Positions 50,107-61,373 of a stretch of DNA of 64,000 nt are shown piece after piece. The notes beneath the pieces are model-generated. The model was not told the origin of the DNA. It did no database searches and was given only the letters and a program-made list of their open reading frames with translations. Made by a program: the position numbers and the translations under genes. Source of the DNA: Rutidosis leptorrhynchoides (lineage: Eukaryota; Streptophyta; Magnoliopsida; Asterales; Asteraceae); contig NC_092335.1 in NCBI RefSeq assembly GCF_046630445.1, positions 633,258,001 through 633,322,000 of the forward strand, written 5' to 3'. Every line of letters begins with the position of its first letter. Within the stretch, counting starts at the first letter, position 1.

Positions 50107-50523
50107 ATGAAGAATTCCTTTGAACTGAACCATGGTCTATTGCTACATGCTATGATTGTTAAACATAACAATAACACCCTACCGAGTGAACTAGTTTCGA
50201 AGATAAGAGGAAATTGTGACCAAGTAAGAAAAGAACTCAGAAAAGATCATAATAAGACACATTTCGGTAAAGGAACATCAAAATCCGCAGCAAAGAGAAG
50301 AGCACGACATCTCGAAAAATGTCACAAATGCGGAAAATGGTCACACGAAAGAAAATGTTCAAACAATCAAACATACTCAAACAATGAGTTCGTTACTCTA
50401 TGCAGAGAAGGACCGTACATATGCAAAGATGAAAAGCTATTGAATTCTCGCGGTTACGCTCATATAGCTATGAAAAATCAAATCGAACGACTCTCCTATG
50501 AGTCGACCAAAGCAGGTCACTGA
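50107..50523 (+). CDS. Small basic ORF with zinc-knuckle-like motif in G
   Basis: 139 aa from the ATG at 50107. Basic and Lys/Arg-rich in the middle (KSAAKRRARHLEKC), then CHKCGKWSHERKC, a C-x2-C-x4-H-x3-C variant of a retroviral knuckle. No protease or RT motif. It lies 150 bases after gag-pol. TTTTGTTTTATAG just before it resembles a splice acceptor (50096/50097) and CAGGTAAGT just after it is a consensus donor (50539/50540), so it may be an internal exon. I do not recognise the family; a nucleic-acid-binding accessory protein is an inference. Confidence 0.6.
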   Translation: MKNSFELNHGLLLHAMIVKHNNNTLPSELVSKIRGNCDQVRKELRKDHNKTHFGKGTSKSAAKRRARHLEKCHKCGKWSHERKCSNNQTYSNNEFVTLCREGPYICKDEKLLNSRGYAHIAMKNQIERLSYESTKAGH

Positions 50524-50539
50524 GAATTCCATCTTACAG

Positions 50540-50545
50540 GTAAGT
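50540..50545 (+). promoter_or_regulatory. Consensus 5' splice site after the small ORF of G
   Basis: CAG|GTAAGT is an exact match to the plant donor consensus, 16 bases after the small ORF stop. The nearest strong acceptor downstream is TTTTGCAG at 52292-52299. Confidence 0.5.
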
Positions 50546-51424
50546 ATGTACAGTTTTTATTTCATTTTATTTTGCTTTTAACCTTTTGAATTTTTAAACG
50601 CTGGATTGTTCGCTATAAAGTATTAAATTGATATTCGGTAAAACTAGGTAATATTACCGAAATTATGGATATCAGAATAAAATTTAATCCAACACAGCGA
50701 AATTCAACGTTTATTCATAAGGTATAAATATCTTTAATCAATCAACCCAAAATATTTTAAAAATTCGTCAAGAGTAAAACTAGGTAATATAGCCGAAATT
50801 ACTTTACCGAAAAGAGGGACGTATATTTTTGTTAATATTTGATTGATTAAAGTGAGATAAAAGAACAAAAAGATTTTTATTTTTAATTTATTTTTCATTG
50901 TTTTTAAAATTTAATATATAATATATTACTATGTTATTTTAAATTTAAGCCAATATAAATTTATAAAATTAATGTATGTAAATATTAATAATATTTATAT
51001 AAAATTAATATGCATTTTAAATTTAAGATTGGTGTGAATTTAAAAACAAAATGTACTTTAGTTCATTGAGTTAAAAATTGATTTCAAAAATTTCGTCGCG
51101 AGTGAAAACTAGGTCCTTGAACCGAAATTGCTTTACCCAAGGGAGGGGCGAGAAATTTTGTTATCATTATTTTTAATTTTATTGACCTAAAGTATGCCAA
51201 AAAAAATTAAAAAAAACCCAAAATCTTTGCTTTTAAAACAATCGCTTTAAAAATGACAAATTTTAAAATTTTGTTGAGGGACGCACTAGGTAACCGTACC
51301 GAAACGCCCTCATCCTAAATATAAAGGAAAACAAAAATTTTAAATATTTTCTAAATTAATTGTTTTATAAGTCAAGGTTTTATAAAAAAATAAAAAATAA
51401 AAAAAAAAAATAATAATAACAACA
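50546..51424 (+). other. Non-coding region of G with repeated CTAGG-ACCGAAA motif
   Basis: AT-rich without ORFs. Holds four diverged copies of a block built as AAACTAGGT, about 8 bases, ACCGAAATT, then often TTTACC and GGGAC or GGGGCG: 50641-50668, 50776-50820, 51105-51151 and 51284-51315. A fifth lies at 58031-58075. Confidence 0.7.
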
Positions 51425-51474
51425 CCCCATGCGATCGCATGGGGTTTGTGCTAGAAATCCATGCGGTCGCATGG
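51425..51474 (+). promoter_or_regulatory. Paired CG palindromes before the 3' gene of G
   Basis: CCCCATGCGATCGCATGGGG (51425-51444, perfect palindrome) and CCATGCGGTCGCATGG (51459-51474, one mismatch). Same core and spacing style as the pair ahead of the LTR TATA box. Downstream come AAAATAAAG and a CT/CA-rich stretch like a plant 5' leader, so this may be an internal promoter. Confidence 0.55.
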
Positions 51475-51630
51475 GGACCAATTTCTGGTCTGATGCAAAA
51501 TAAAGCCCGAACTGCTCTCTGTCTCCTCACAAAAATACACACACATACGCGAAAAACTCAAAAACACTCTCAATTTTTACCATTTTTTCATCAAATTACT
51601 CCAAATTTCTTACCACAAATCGCTATAAAC

Positions 51631-51660
51631 ATGTCTTTCATCAGATTTGGAAGGAAAAAG
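51631..51660 (+). CDS. Putative first exon of the 3' gene of G
   Basis: ATG at 51631 starts MSFIRFGRKK, then AAG|GTAACG, a plausible donor. The 130 bases before it are CT- and CA-rich with no ATG in the last part, as in plant untranslated leaders. Splicing to TTTTGCAG|AAA (52299/52300) removes a 639-base AT-rich intron in phase 0 and keeps the frame of the long ORF, which has no ATG of its own near its start. Inference from sequence only. Confidence 0.5.
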
Positions 51661-52299
51661 GTAACGATTTCACCCCTAAAATCTTTAAATTTTCAATTTT
51701 AGTGTTCTTGGCTAAAATTTTACCTAATTTAATTTTGATGATTTCTAGCTTAGTTATAGTCAAATTGCTTGTATATTATGCTTGTATAGCCTAGATTAAT
51801 GCTATTTAACATGCTTAGAAGCTTTAAAATTCCAATTTTTTAGAAATCTAGGGTTAGTGTTCTTGAGCAATTTGGGGCTTTTTGATATAGACGAGTTATG
51901 GCCAATTTTTGTTGTGAATTCATGCTAAATTAAGTAGTGTAACATGTTTAGGTAGCTAATTGATCCAAACTTTGATCCTAAACATGATTTTTGAGCTAAA
52001 TTGGTGACTTTTCAAGTCAAAAATGCATGAACTAAGTTAATTTGATATAAATGCCATTTGGAACTCGTTTAAATTGCTATAATGATTATTTTGACATGTT
52101 TTAGAAGATAAATGCTTATGAACATTGTATACATTTTCATATAGGCTTATTTGAAAAAGTGTATAATTGTTAAAATTATGAAAATGTGCATAAGTTCAAT
52201 TGTGATTAAACATGTTATTGTAATTGTTTTAATTTATTATTTTGCTAACACTAACGCATTACTTGGATGCACAAATCTTGTGTCTAATGTGTTTTGCAG
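51661..52299 (+). other. Putative intron of the 3' gene of G
   Basis: Begins GTAACG and ends GTGTTTTGCAG; AT-rich, U-rich on the sense strand, with stops in all frames. The 106-codon open stretch at 52151-52471 that overlaps its end has no support. Confidence 0.5.
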
Positions 52300-53526
52300 A
52301 AAAATACACATACTGATGGCGCTGGATCATCTTCAAGACAACCAGAGCCAGAACAAGAACCACAGCCAGAGCCACAATACGAGCATCAACCATATAATCA
52401 ACACACTCCTTACCAAGAATCAAACCCAAATTTCTATGCTTTGTACAGACAATTTCAGGAACATCCTTTAACATTAAACCCCTTTATTAGTGAACAGAAC
52501 TTACATCCCAATCTGCGATTTGATCGATACTGGATAGACTTCCCTAAGTACCAACGCAACAAACATAAGCTCTACACTAAGAATGTGGAGGTGCCTAGGG
52601 TAATCGATTGGAGTCCTTTGGAAGCAGTTAACCTAGCTGGCTCAGTTAGGAATTTGCTCATTCAAAGGTATGGAAACTCTACATTTCGAGATTGGGAATG
52701 TTTATTTACTACACGAAGACCTGTATATAAGGAATGGTGCATTGAACTGATGAGCACCATTGAGATTAATACAGATGTAGCTTTAGTAGATGATAGATCT
52801 TTTCTTAGATTTTTGCTAGGAGGTAGGATGTACAGGATGTCCATGATAGACATGGCTAGAGCTTTACTTATATACACACCCACAGAATTATTATCACCGG
52901 ATTGTACAGCTTTAATTTATGAAGGTGAAAGGGTAGATAGAGGTTTTGACGCTCATTCCATTTGGAAACGAATGTCAAAATTTGATGAGTTTAGGAGGGG
53001 TGGAAAACAATCCTATTTACATATAGATAGAGCAGAGCTTCGCGTGATACATAGATTTTTAGCGAACTCGATTACACAAAGGGGTAATAATAAAGAAAAG
53101 ATTACATTGCATGATTTGTTTTACCTGAAGTGTATTCGAGATCCACGAGGCTTTGTGAACATCCCCTATTGTGTTGGCTATTATTTAGCTAAAGTAGTAG
53201 AAGGTATACACGAAGGCGGCATTATAGGGGGTGGTATTTTTGTTACTTTAATAGCAGAATACTTAGGAGTAGATAGAAATCAAGGGAGTCCATTGGTTGA
53301 GGTTCCTGAGCAAACCGAACCTATAGGTTTAGCGGTTTATCAGGGGGCGCATGTACTGTCAAGAAGACAGAATAGAGCAATACCGTATCAGGGTAGTCGT
53401 CCACAGGTAGAGAGGGGCTCAGATGAAGAAATGGAGGAAGCCGCTGATATTAGAGAAGTTGTACAAGATGGTTACATTGATTTATATCAGCGTATGGAGG
53501 AGTTGGATATGAATGCCGAGAATAGG
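52300..53526 (+). pseudogene. Main exon of the Athila 3' gene (env-position ORF), split by solo LTR H
   Basis: Open in one frame from 52300; about 409 codons before the insertion. Starts with an acidic Gln/Glu/Pro segment (PEQEPQPEPQ), then a folded-looking domain with RYWIDFPKYQ, NVEVPRVIDW, RYGNSTFRDWECLF, EWCIELMSTI and FLLGGRMYRMSMIDMARAL. This resembles the ATHILA ORF-1 protein family (family knowledge, not checked). No signal peptide or clear membrane helix, so a true envelope role is doubtful. H interrupts at 53526; the same frame resumes at 57075. Codons beyond 53526 in the current frame come from H and stop at 53590-53592. Confidence 0.7.
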
Positions 53527-54646
53527 TGTGACGACCCGTCCTTATCTACCTGGACGAAGTCTTCATCATCTGGTCCCAGTGCGAGGTTCTGACGAATGAC
53601 TCCAAGTAAAGTCTTTAAAATGAGCAAATGCACAGCGGAAGGTTTCTTTAATACCTGAGAATAAACATGCTTAAAAGTGTCAACCAAAAGGTTGGTGAGT
53701 TCATAGGTTTATCATAACAATCATTTCCATATGTTAATAGACCACAAGATTTCATGTATACAAACGTTTTAATAAAAATATTCTAAGTGGTTGAGCACTT
53801 GGTAACCATACTTAACATTTAATCAATGTCGCATATTCCCTTTATTATGAAATCTCACTACACCGTACCAAGTGTAGTCACCAAAACGAAGTACTGTGCA
53901 ACCGTTGAATACTGGTCGTCCAGTCCGGTTGGGGTTGTCAAGCCCGATAGATCTATCAACAGGATTCGCGTTTACAATACCACATGTAAATAGTAGTTAC
54001 CAAGCTATTAGGGAAGATATGCAGGGTGGTACAACTCAACGTAGAATATATTTTTAAGTACTTGTGTCTATTTCGTAAATATTTATAAAAGCAGCGCATG
54101 TATTCTCAGCCCAAAAATATATATTGCAAAAGCAATTAAAAAGGGAGCAAATGAAACTCACCTAATGTATTTTGTAGTAAAAATACATATGACTATATTG
54201 AACAATGCATGGTTGACCTCGGATTCACGAACCTATATCAAGTATATATATTAACACATATAGCCACATAATTCCTTCTATGTAATATTTATATATATAT
54301 TAAAAGTTGTAGTTATATAAATATATATACTTTATTGATATTTTATATTTTCAGTTATATTTTATATATAGTTGTTTTGTAAAATGATCAATCTTCATAC
54401 ATATAGTTATATTAATATATATTTTATTTGTAATTAGTATTATATCAAAAATTAATAACTTGTTATATGTAATATTTATATAATTAATGTCAATATGTTT
54501 AATATATAAAATTTTATGTAATAAAATTTATTTGTTATATAAAAACCATAATAATAATGGTTCTAGTATTAATAAATAAAAATTGTATATTTTTTTTATT
54601 AAAAATAATAATAATAAGTTTTAATATCAATAATACTTATTACTAC

Positions 54647-54731
<85 letters not shown>
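54647..54731 (+). repeat. (TAA)n microsatellite in LTR H
   Basis: About 85 bases of pure AAT triplets; the counterpart of the TTA array in LTR E given the opposite orientation. Confidence 0.95.
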
Positions 54732-55061
54732 TCTAATAATAATAGTAATGATAGTTTTAATAAAATGATAATAAAAATAATAATTCTAAATAAAATAATA
54801 TCTTTAAATAAAATGTTTATTGATAATAATAACTATTAATTCATTTAAATCACAACTAACTTATAATTTTAATTATTTCCATAATAACATTTATATTCAT
54901 TTTTATAATCTTTAATATTATTACCTTAACTTATCCTTAATACTTTTATTTTCATAATCATAAAAATTCTAATATTAATGATAATGATAATACTAATATA
55001 CTAATAATAATAATAATAATGATAAAAAGAGACTACCTTCAAAATAAGCTAAAAAAAAAAT

Positions 55062-55135
55062 TGATGCCATAGCCTAAGCTCGAACCCGCGACCTCTCGTT
55101 CCCCTAACACACCCTTAAACCAACTGCTCTACTTA
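55062..55135 (-). other. tRNA-like module in LTR H
   Basis: Minus strand: AGAGCAGTTGGTTTAAGGG (A-box/D-arm-like) then GAGGTCGCGGGTTCGAGC (T-arm/B-box-like). Next to AGCTTATTTTGAAGGTAG, which also adjoins the module in LTR E. No closed acceptor stem. Confidence 0.6.
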
Positions 55136-57074
55136 TGATTTCCTGATTATATTCACGAATTAATTCCTTTTAACCATTATCGTTTCTGTTTGAAATCATC
55201 ATCATCAAATCATTTCATCCGTATCATCATCTATATTTGAATCTCCACATCAACCTTCATCAACACAGCTACATCCATCATCATCATTATATCACAATCA
55301 TCCTCATCATCCATATCTACATCATCATCATCTAACCTCACGGTTTTCTTAATCTCCATCAGCATCATCATTAAAACATCATCATCAATATCTTCATAAT
55401 CGTCTCACAATTATCATCATATGTTTCATGATCTTCACCATCATTTTTTTCTCGGTCATAATCACCATCATCTACGGATCCTCATACAAAAAAAATTCAT
55501 CATCATCAATATTAACATGTCGTTCACCATAGAAATAAACACGTAGAGCTGTAGTAGCAGAAAGAAAACGTCACAGCAGCAGCAATCGAAGAAAATCAGT
55601 AGGTTTAGCAGCCTTTTAATGGCTTTCTTATGGTTTTCGAACTATACAGCGAAAATAGAAAGACATAGCAGTAGCACAGCAGTTTTAATAGGTTGAGATG
55701 GTGATGGTTTGCGAGATTTTATAGAAAACAACAGTTGTAGTAGGTTTTTAATTGGTGTTTGGTTTTCATGGTTTAACTAATGGTGTAATGGAGTGATTTC
55801 TTTGAGTTTGAAATCGATTGAAACAGAAAAAAATATCAGACACAGCAGTAGGGAGTCGAGCCAGGTGTCAGTGATGGTGAAGGGGTGGATTGAGGTGGAG
55901 GTGAGTGGTGGCAGTGAGCTACGGTGGTCGATGATGGTGGATGGTTTATGGTGACCGGTGGATCGTTGTGGTTACGATGGTGATGTTTTCGGATAGGGAG
56001 AGAGAAAGAGAGAGAGAGATGAGTAAGAAGGTGGTGGTGGTATTGGTGGTGTATGGTGGCGAGTGGCGATTGATGGTGGCTGCAACGGTCAAGAAAGAAG
56101 AAGTAGAAACACATGTTGGTGATGGTTTTTGCGTTAAACTATATGCATACACATTTATATATATAATCATGTAATATTAATAATAATTAATAATTAATAA
56201 TAATAATTAATAATAATAATTAATAATAAGTAAAATAACATGTGGGAAAACATATAGAGCCCTTACACAAATATCTACCGACAGTTTAATGGGGATATTA
56301 TTTCGTAGTCCATTGCTAAACAGTTAATATATAAAATTGTTCCTACAAATCCCAAATTTTTAAATTAAGACCATTTATTTATTTTGGTCATTAACTGTGT
56401 AAAATCTGATAAAAAAAATTCATTAATTATTTATTTTCTGTTCCCATTAATATGTACGGAGTACTAAAATTTAAACTACAAATGTAAAAATATTTCTGTC
56501 AATCCTATAATCTTCGTAATCGATTTACAGTCCAACTTTTATTTTAATATTTCATAAACTCGTATTAGATCTATATGAACACTAAAGAAATGTCAACCGA
56601 GGGTTTCCGACGTTTATTAATTAAGCTCGAAATTATTTGAAAAATTTTTAAATAGAAAGTGTAACTACTAAATAAATATATTATATATTTTTAAACAATT
56701 AAATTTAATATTATTTTATATATTTACAAGTAATATTTGTATACATATTTTTATATATCTATATCTATTTATTTATAATAATAGTTTTCATTACATCGCA
56801 TATTATTTTACATATTTATTTTCAACAATTTAATCATTTATTATTTCAAATAATATTTCAAATTATTATATATATATTTAAATATATATATATATATATG
56901 TATATATATACAAATAGTGGTTCGTGAATCGTCGGAGATGGTCGAAGTCAAATAAATGTTTGAAAATAGTTCAAAAATTTTGAGACTCAACATAACGGAC
57001 TTTGCTGATCATGTCGAAAACATACAAAGATTAAGTTTAAATTTGGTCGGAAATTTCCGGGTCGTGACAATAGG

Positions 57075-57332
57075 CATCGTCAGTTAGAGTACGAGGCGTC
57101 TAGACAGAGACAACACGATAGATGGGACGTTCATCAGCATCAGATTATGAGCCATCTATCATATCAGGTACCTCAAAATTATATTCCAACTCAACCTGCT
57201 TATTATCCGCCATACCAGCCCGACATGAGACCACCTTACGCCCGCTACGACCCGAACCAAGCATACCAGGACACCTATCATCAGCAATGGAACCCGAATG
57301 ACAACATGAACTGGAACCCGTATCCAGATTGA
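57075..57332 (+). pseudogene. C-terminal part of the 3' gene of G
   Basis: 85 codons plus stop, in frame with 52300-53526 once H and one target copy are set aside. Rich in Tyr, Pro, Gln and Asn (QPAYYPPYQPDMRPPYARYD), ending WNPYPD. Low-complexity tail; function unknown. Confidence 0.7.
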
Positions 57333-59431
57333 TTATATGTTCCATTGTTTATTATTTATGTTTCTAACATTTTATTTCTTATTATGTTTAAACATAGAAT
57401 TTTTATTATTTTATAGATTTTGATATTTTTATTATTATGTTTATATTTTGTATTTATAATTTGAAAGTGGGATTTTAAGTCCCATTTCAAATTATTGCAT
57501 GTTTATATTTGTATTGTATGTATATTGTTAAATGTACACAACAGGGTAAAACAGCGAATTTTCAAAGACTGGCATTAAGTTCAGCAAAAGCTACTAATTT
57601 TGACGACAAGACGAAAAACAAATGTGATATAATAACTGCAGGAATGAACAAATGACATGCACCATTTCTCATTCAAACAAACAAACAACAATATGTTTGA
57701 AAACATTGGTAAATTTTGATCATCTCTTTACGCTAATCGCCTTCATGAATTTAAATTTTTACTGATTTCTTGCAAATGAGGGCATTGCAAGATCTTAAGT
57801 GTGGGGAGAGATTAAATTCCTTCGAGTTTTAAAATTTTTATTTATACACTTAGTTTAAACAGCCATCGTTAAAAATACTAGTAAAGCAGTAGTTGTATTA
57901 GAATCTAGTGCTCTCTGATAATAAAGAACAGCCCTAGTCTTATATACTGACTACCCACTTCTAGTAAAATTTTTAAAAAAATTTCAACGAAATGAATTCA
58001 AAATCTTGTTTATACATATTTATGAACGATAAAACTAGGTCTTTGAACCGAAATTATTGTTACCTCGGAAAGGACATAAATTGAGAAACAACCTTAAACG
58101 CTTGAATTCATTTAAAATGAAATAGAGGAGAATAAAAAGGCAAAGAAAGAATTAGATAAAAGCTAAGTGTGGGAAGAATTACCAAGTTATTTAAAACATA
58201 TATCACAAATTTTTGTACAAAGATTATTACAGGTACTTTTGCTTTGGACTAAACTAATCAGTTTTACCCGGTTTACTGTAATATAATAGAAAGAAAGATG
58301 GATCTGCACGATGAATCAATTCCATCATTAAAATGAAGTAAAGTCTTCAGAAAAAGAAATGCGCTTCTTGATTTAGGTCAGGAAGTTGTCATCCAGACCA
58401 GTTGTAGAGTCTACGAAAAACCTTGAAAAGTTTTCTCGAAAATCAGCTGGAAATCCACGGACCTCAGCATCAAACAGGGTCGCCAAGTGGTCAGACTTAT
58501 CCTAACCATGAGAGGATCTGTCTCGTACAATGGGGGGCACCATGCAAATTAGTCTATAATACTAATAAATCAGGTCCCCAGAAAGGATAATCTCCTTAAA
58601 GAATTAAAAATCAGCTTTTAAGCCTGATATTACTCAATCCTTGAGATTGACCTTAAAGATTGAGAATTACAAACTCATGGAATTCAATGATATCTAAACT
58701 CGAGCTTGAACGAGAAAATATTTTGATCAAATTATAACCGATTTGTTTTCTGAAAACCTATTTTCAATGCGTTCATTACCATTGAACGTAAAATCCTGAT
58801 AATTCGTCAGAATTCATTAGGTCACCTGAACCAAATCGGGTGTCAACTGTAAGAACGGTGGTTGCATAGCATGGTCGGAGACAGGACCTTTTGCCAGACC
58901 GAGAAAAATCAAAGGGTGATCTTTGCTATTGCTCCTACAAAGGATAGTAACTGTATCCGACACGTTTTAGACCATGAACAAATGCATGTCATTAGACATT
59001 GCCTTAACAGTTTCTTGTTCATCGCTTTCCTTTACAACCGGACGGTAGTTTGCCGAAAGGTAATATACGGGACAAGTAAACTGGATGTGTGCTTTCCGAT
59101 ACAAGGATAGCAGTGGATTACACGAACCTAAAAGTTTTTAGCCAAAATATTGATCCACAAATATATTTTGCAACACCGATGGTCGTTCAAATCAGAAAAC
59201 TTGTCTAGGGTAAAATCTAGCTTGAATTTTCAAAAGATCAAATGTTTTCATAAAGATCCAATTTCCTTAAGGATCTAAATTTTTATAGTCATGTGGGACT
59301 GTAAACCACAACGTTACTATCATTGTTTATACCGCTATATCAAAATCACTGATGTATAAAGTGTGAAGAATAAAGAAGTGATTAGTGTGATATTATTTCA
59401 AGTTCTATATTGCTTGAGGACAAGCAACGCT
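57333..59431 (+). other. 3' non-coding region of element G
   Basis: About 2.1 kb. Holds two internal copies of a polypurine-like motif (57796-57814, 58164-58181), the fifth CTAGG-ACCGAAATT block (58031-58075) and a GTCGCCAAGTGG / GCATAGCATGGTCGGAG stretch of higher GC content that looks conserved. An 82-codon open frame at 58862-59110 has no recognisable domain. Confidence 0.6.
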
Positions 59432-59447
59432 TAAGTGTGGGAATATT
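59432..59447 (+). other. Polypurine tract of element G
   Basis: TAAGTGTGGGAATATT directly before the 3' LTR, preceded by TTGAGGACAAGCAACGC, the usual Athila 3' signature. Confidence 0.75.
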
Positions 59448-61368
59448 TGATAACGCTAAAAATGAACACATATTTCATAGCGTTATCCTTCCAGAAAGAC
59501 AAGATTTTAGTTGCAATTGTTCTAAATTCAAGTGATATTCGTATAAATAAATAAGTGCGAAGACTGAAGACGAAAATGAAGATTTGAAGACATAAACGAC
59601 CAAAAAGCTCAAACGTACAAGTTACAATCCTAGAGGTTCATTTTATTGATGAGAAACATCTAAAAATAACAAAGGTACAAGACGCGGAACGCAAAAGTAC
59701 AAAATATCTCAGCGTACAAAAAGACGTTCGAAAATCCGGAACCGGGACTTAAACCAAGAAACAACGTACGACTCAACGGAGCTAAAATTACAAGTCAACA
59801 ATGCACATGAATATAATATAATATATATATAATTATATAAAATTATATATATTATATTATATATTAAAAAATCAAGTCGACAAACTAGATTACAAAACAA
59901 TTTGAGCTGGAAATCACTGCCATGCGATCGCATGGCTTGGAAGAGCATTTGCCATGCGATCGCATGGGCCAAAAAGTGAGGCCAAGTCCCTATAAATACC
60001 AAGCCTGCTCGACGAGTTTTTTACACAATTTTTTCTTCTTCTTATTCAGTATCACATATACATATATATATATATATATATATTTTATAATTTTAATTTT
60101 AATTTTAAGTTTAATAATAAGTGGGTTATTGTAACGAATGTTTTACGGGTTTTAAAGTCGAAACTCTGTCCGTGTAACACTACGCTATTTTTAATCATTG
60201 TAAGTTATGTTCAACCTTTTTTAATGTCTCGTAACTAAGTTATTATTATGCTTATTTGAGCCGAAATAATCGTGATGTTGGACTAAATATTAAAGACGGG
60301 GTTATTGGGCTTTGGACCATAATTAAGGTTTGAATAAAAGACCGACACTTGTGGCCATGGGACTATGGACTATTAATGGACTTTATATTAACTAAATTAT
60401 ATTTTGTTAATATAAAGATTTACAATTTGACGTCTCTATAAATAACCACATACGCCTAATCGGGTACGGTGGGCGGGATATTTATAGATACTGATAATCG
60501 TTCATTTGACCGGGAATGGGGGAATGGATTAATAGACTATGGACTAATTAAAACAGGGGTGGATTACATTCAAGGGTAATTGGTGTAATTGATAATAAAG
60601 TATTAATACCTTGGACTACATACAGTCGATAACCTGGTGTAGTTATTAACAAGTATTAATACCTTGTTATAGTTCGAATCCCTAACGAGTTGGAATATTT
60701 GACTTCGGGTATAAGGTTAATTTGATGACGAGCACCTATTATAATTATAACCGATGAACTATTATGGACATAAAACCAAATGGGTATCAAATAATCCAGG
60801 CCAAAGAACAATAAACCCAGGGTAATAAATTATAATCAAAACGTCAAACATCATGATTACGGAAGTTTAAATAAGCATAATTATTTTATTGCATATCTCA
60901 TCGTACTTTTATTTACTGTCATTTAATTACTCGCAATTTTATTTATCGCAATTTTATTTATCGCAATTTTATTTATCGCAACTTTAATTATCGTCATTTA
61001 CTTTACGCATTAAATTAAGTTAGTTTTAATATATTTTGCATTAGGTTTTGACTGTGATCTAAGTTTTAAAATCGACAAACCGGTCATTAAATGGTAAAAC
61101 CCCCCTTTTATAATAATAATAAGATTACTACTTATATATATTTTAATATAAAATATAGTACGTTTCCAATCGACCTCCCTGTGGAACGAACCGGACTTAC
61201 CCAAAGCTAAACTACTCTACGATTAGGTACACTGCCTATAAGTGTTGTAGCAAGGTTTAAAGTATATCCGTTTTATAAATAAATAAATAACTTGTGTAAA
61301 TCGTATCGTATTTAATAGTATTTTGTAATAAAAATATAGCTATTTCATACTACACCTCGCACACATCA
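59448..61368 (+). repeat. 3' LTR of element G
   Basis: 1921 bp, nearly identical to the 5' LTR: hairpin at 59449-59487, palindromes 59919-59967, TATAAA 59991-59996. Slightly longer because of (TA)n and one extra TTATCGCAATTTTATT unit. Confidence 0.95.
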
Positions 61369-61373
61369 AATAC

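Larger units (their letters stand above)
53527..57069 (-). mobile_element. Solo LTR H inside the 3' gene of G
   Basis: 3543 bp, TSD ATAGG at 53522-53526 and 57070-57074. On the minus strand it runs TGTCACGACCCGG to GGACGGGTCGTCACA. No PBS or coding region. Same family as E: both start TG(T/C)...ACGACCCGG.AATTTCCGAC and share the tRNA-like module and triplet arrays. Contains (TAA)n at 54647-54731 and a CAT/ATC-rich tract around 55190-55500. ORFs at 55836-56174 are low-complexity and not called. Confidence 0.92.
40222..61368 (+). mobile_element. Element G: Athila-type Ty3/gypsy element, 21 kb
   Basis: TSD AATAC at 40217-40221 and 61369-61373. Two 1.9 kb LTRs (TGATAACGC to CACACATCA) differ at about 15-20 sites by eye. 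A tRNA-Asp type PBS and the pre-3'LTR motif TTGAGGACAAGCAACGCTTA with AAGTGTGGG are Athila hallmarks (family knowledge). Contents: leader, gag-pol, small zinc-knuckle ORF, spliced-looking 3' gene, long 3' non-coding region. Solo LTR H is inserted in the 3' gene; without it G is about 17.6 kb. Confidence 0.93.

Noticed and set aside
55836-56174. Overlapping His/Ser/Thr-rich frames in LTR H
   Set aside because: Low-complexity CAT/CAC repeat reading frames on both strands; no domain.
52300-57332. True envelope glycoprotein in G
   Set aside because: Position is right, but there is no signal peptide, no clear membrane helix and no cysteine pattern; the sequence looks like the Athila ORF-1 family instead.
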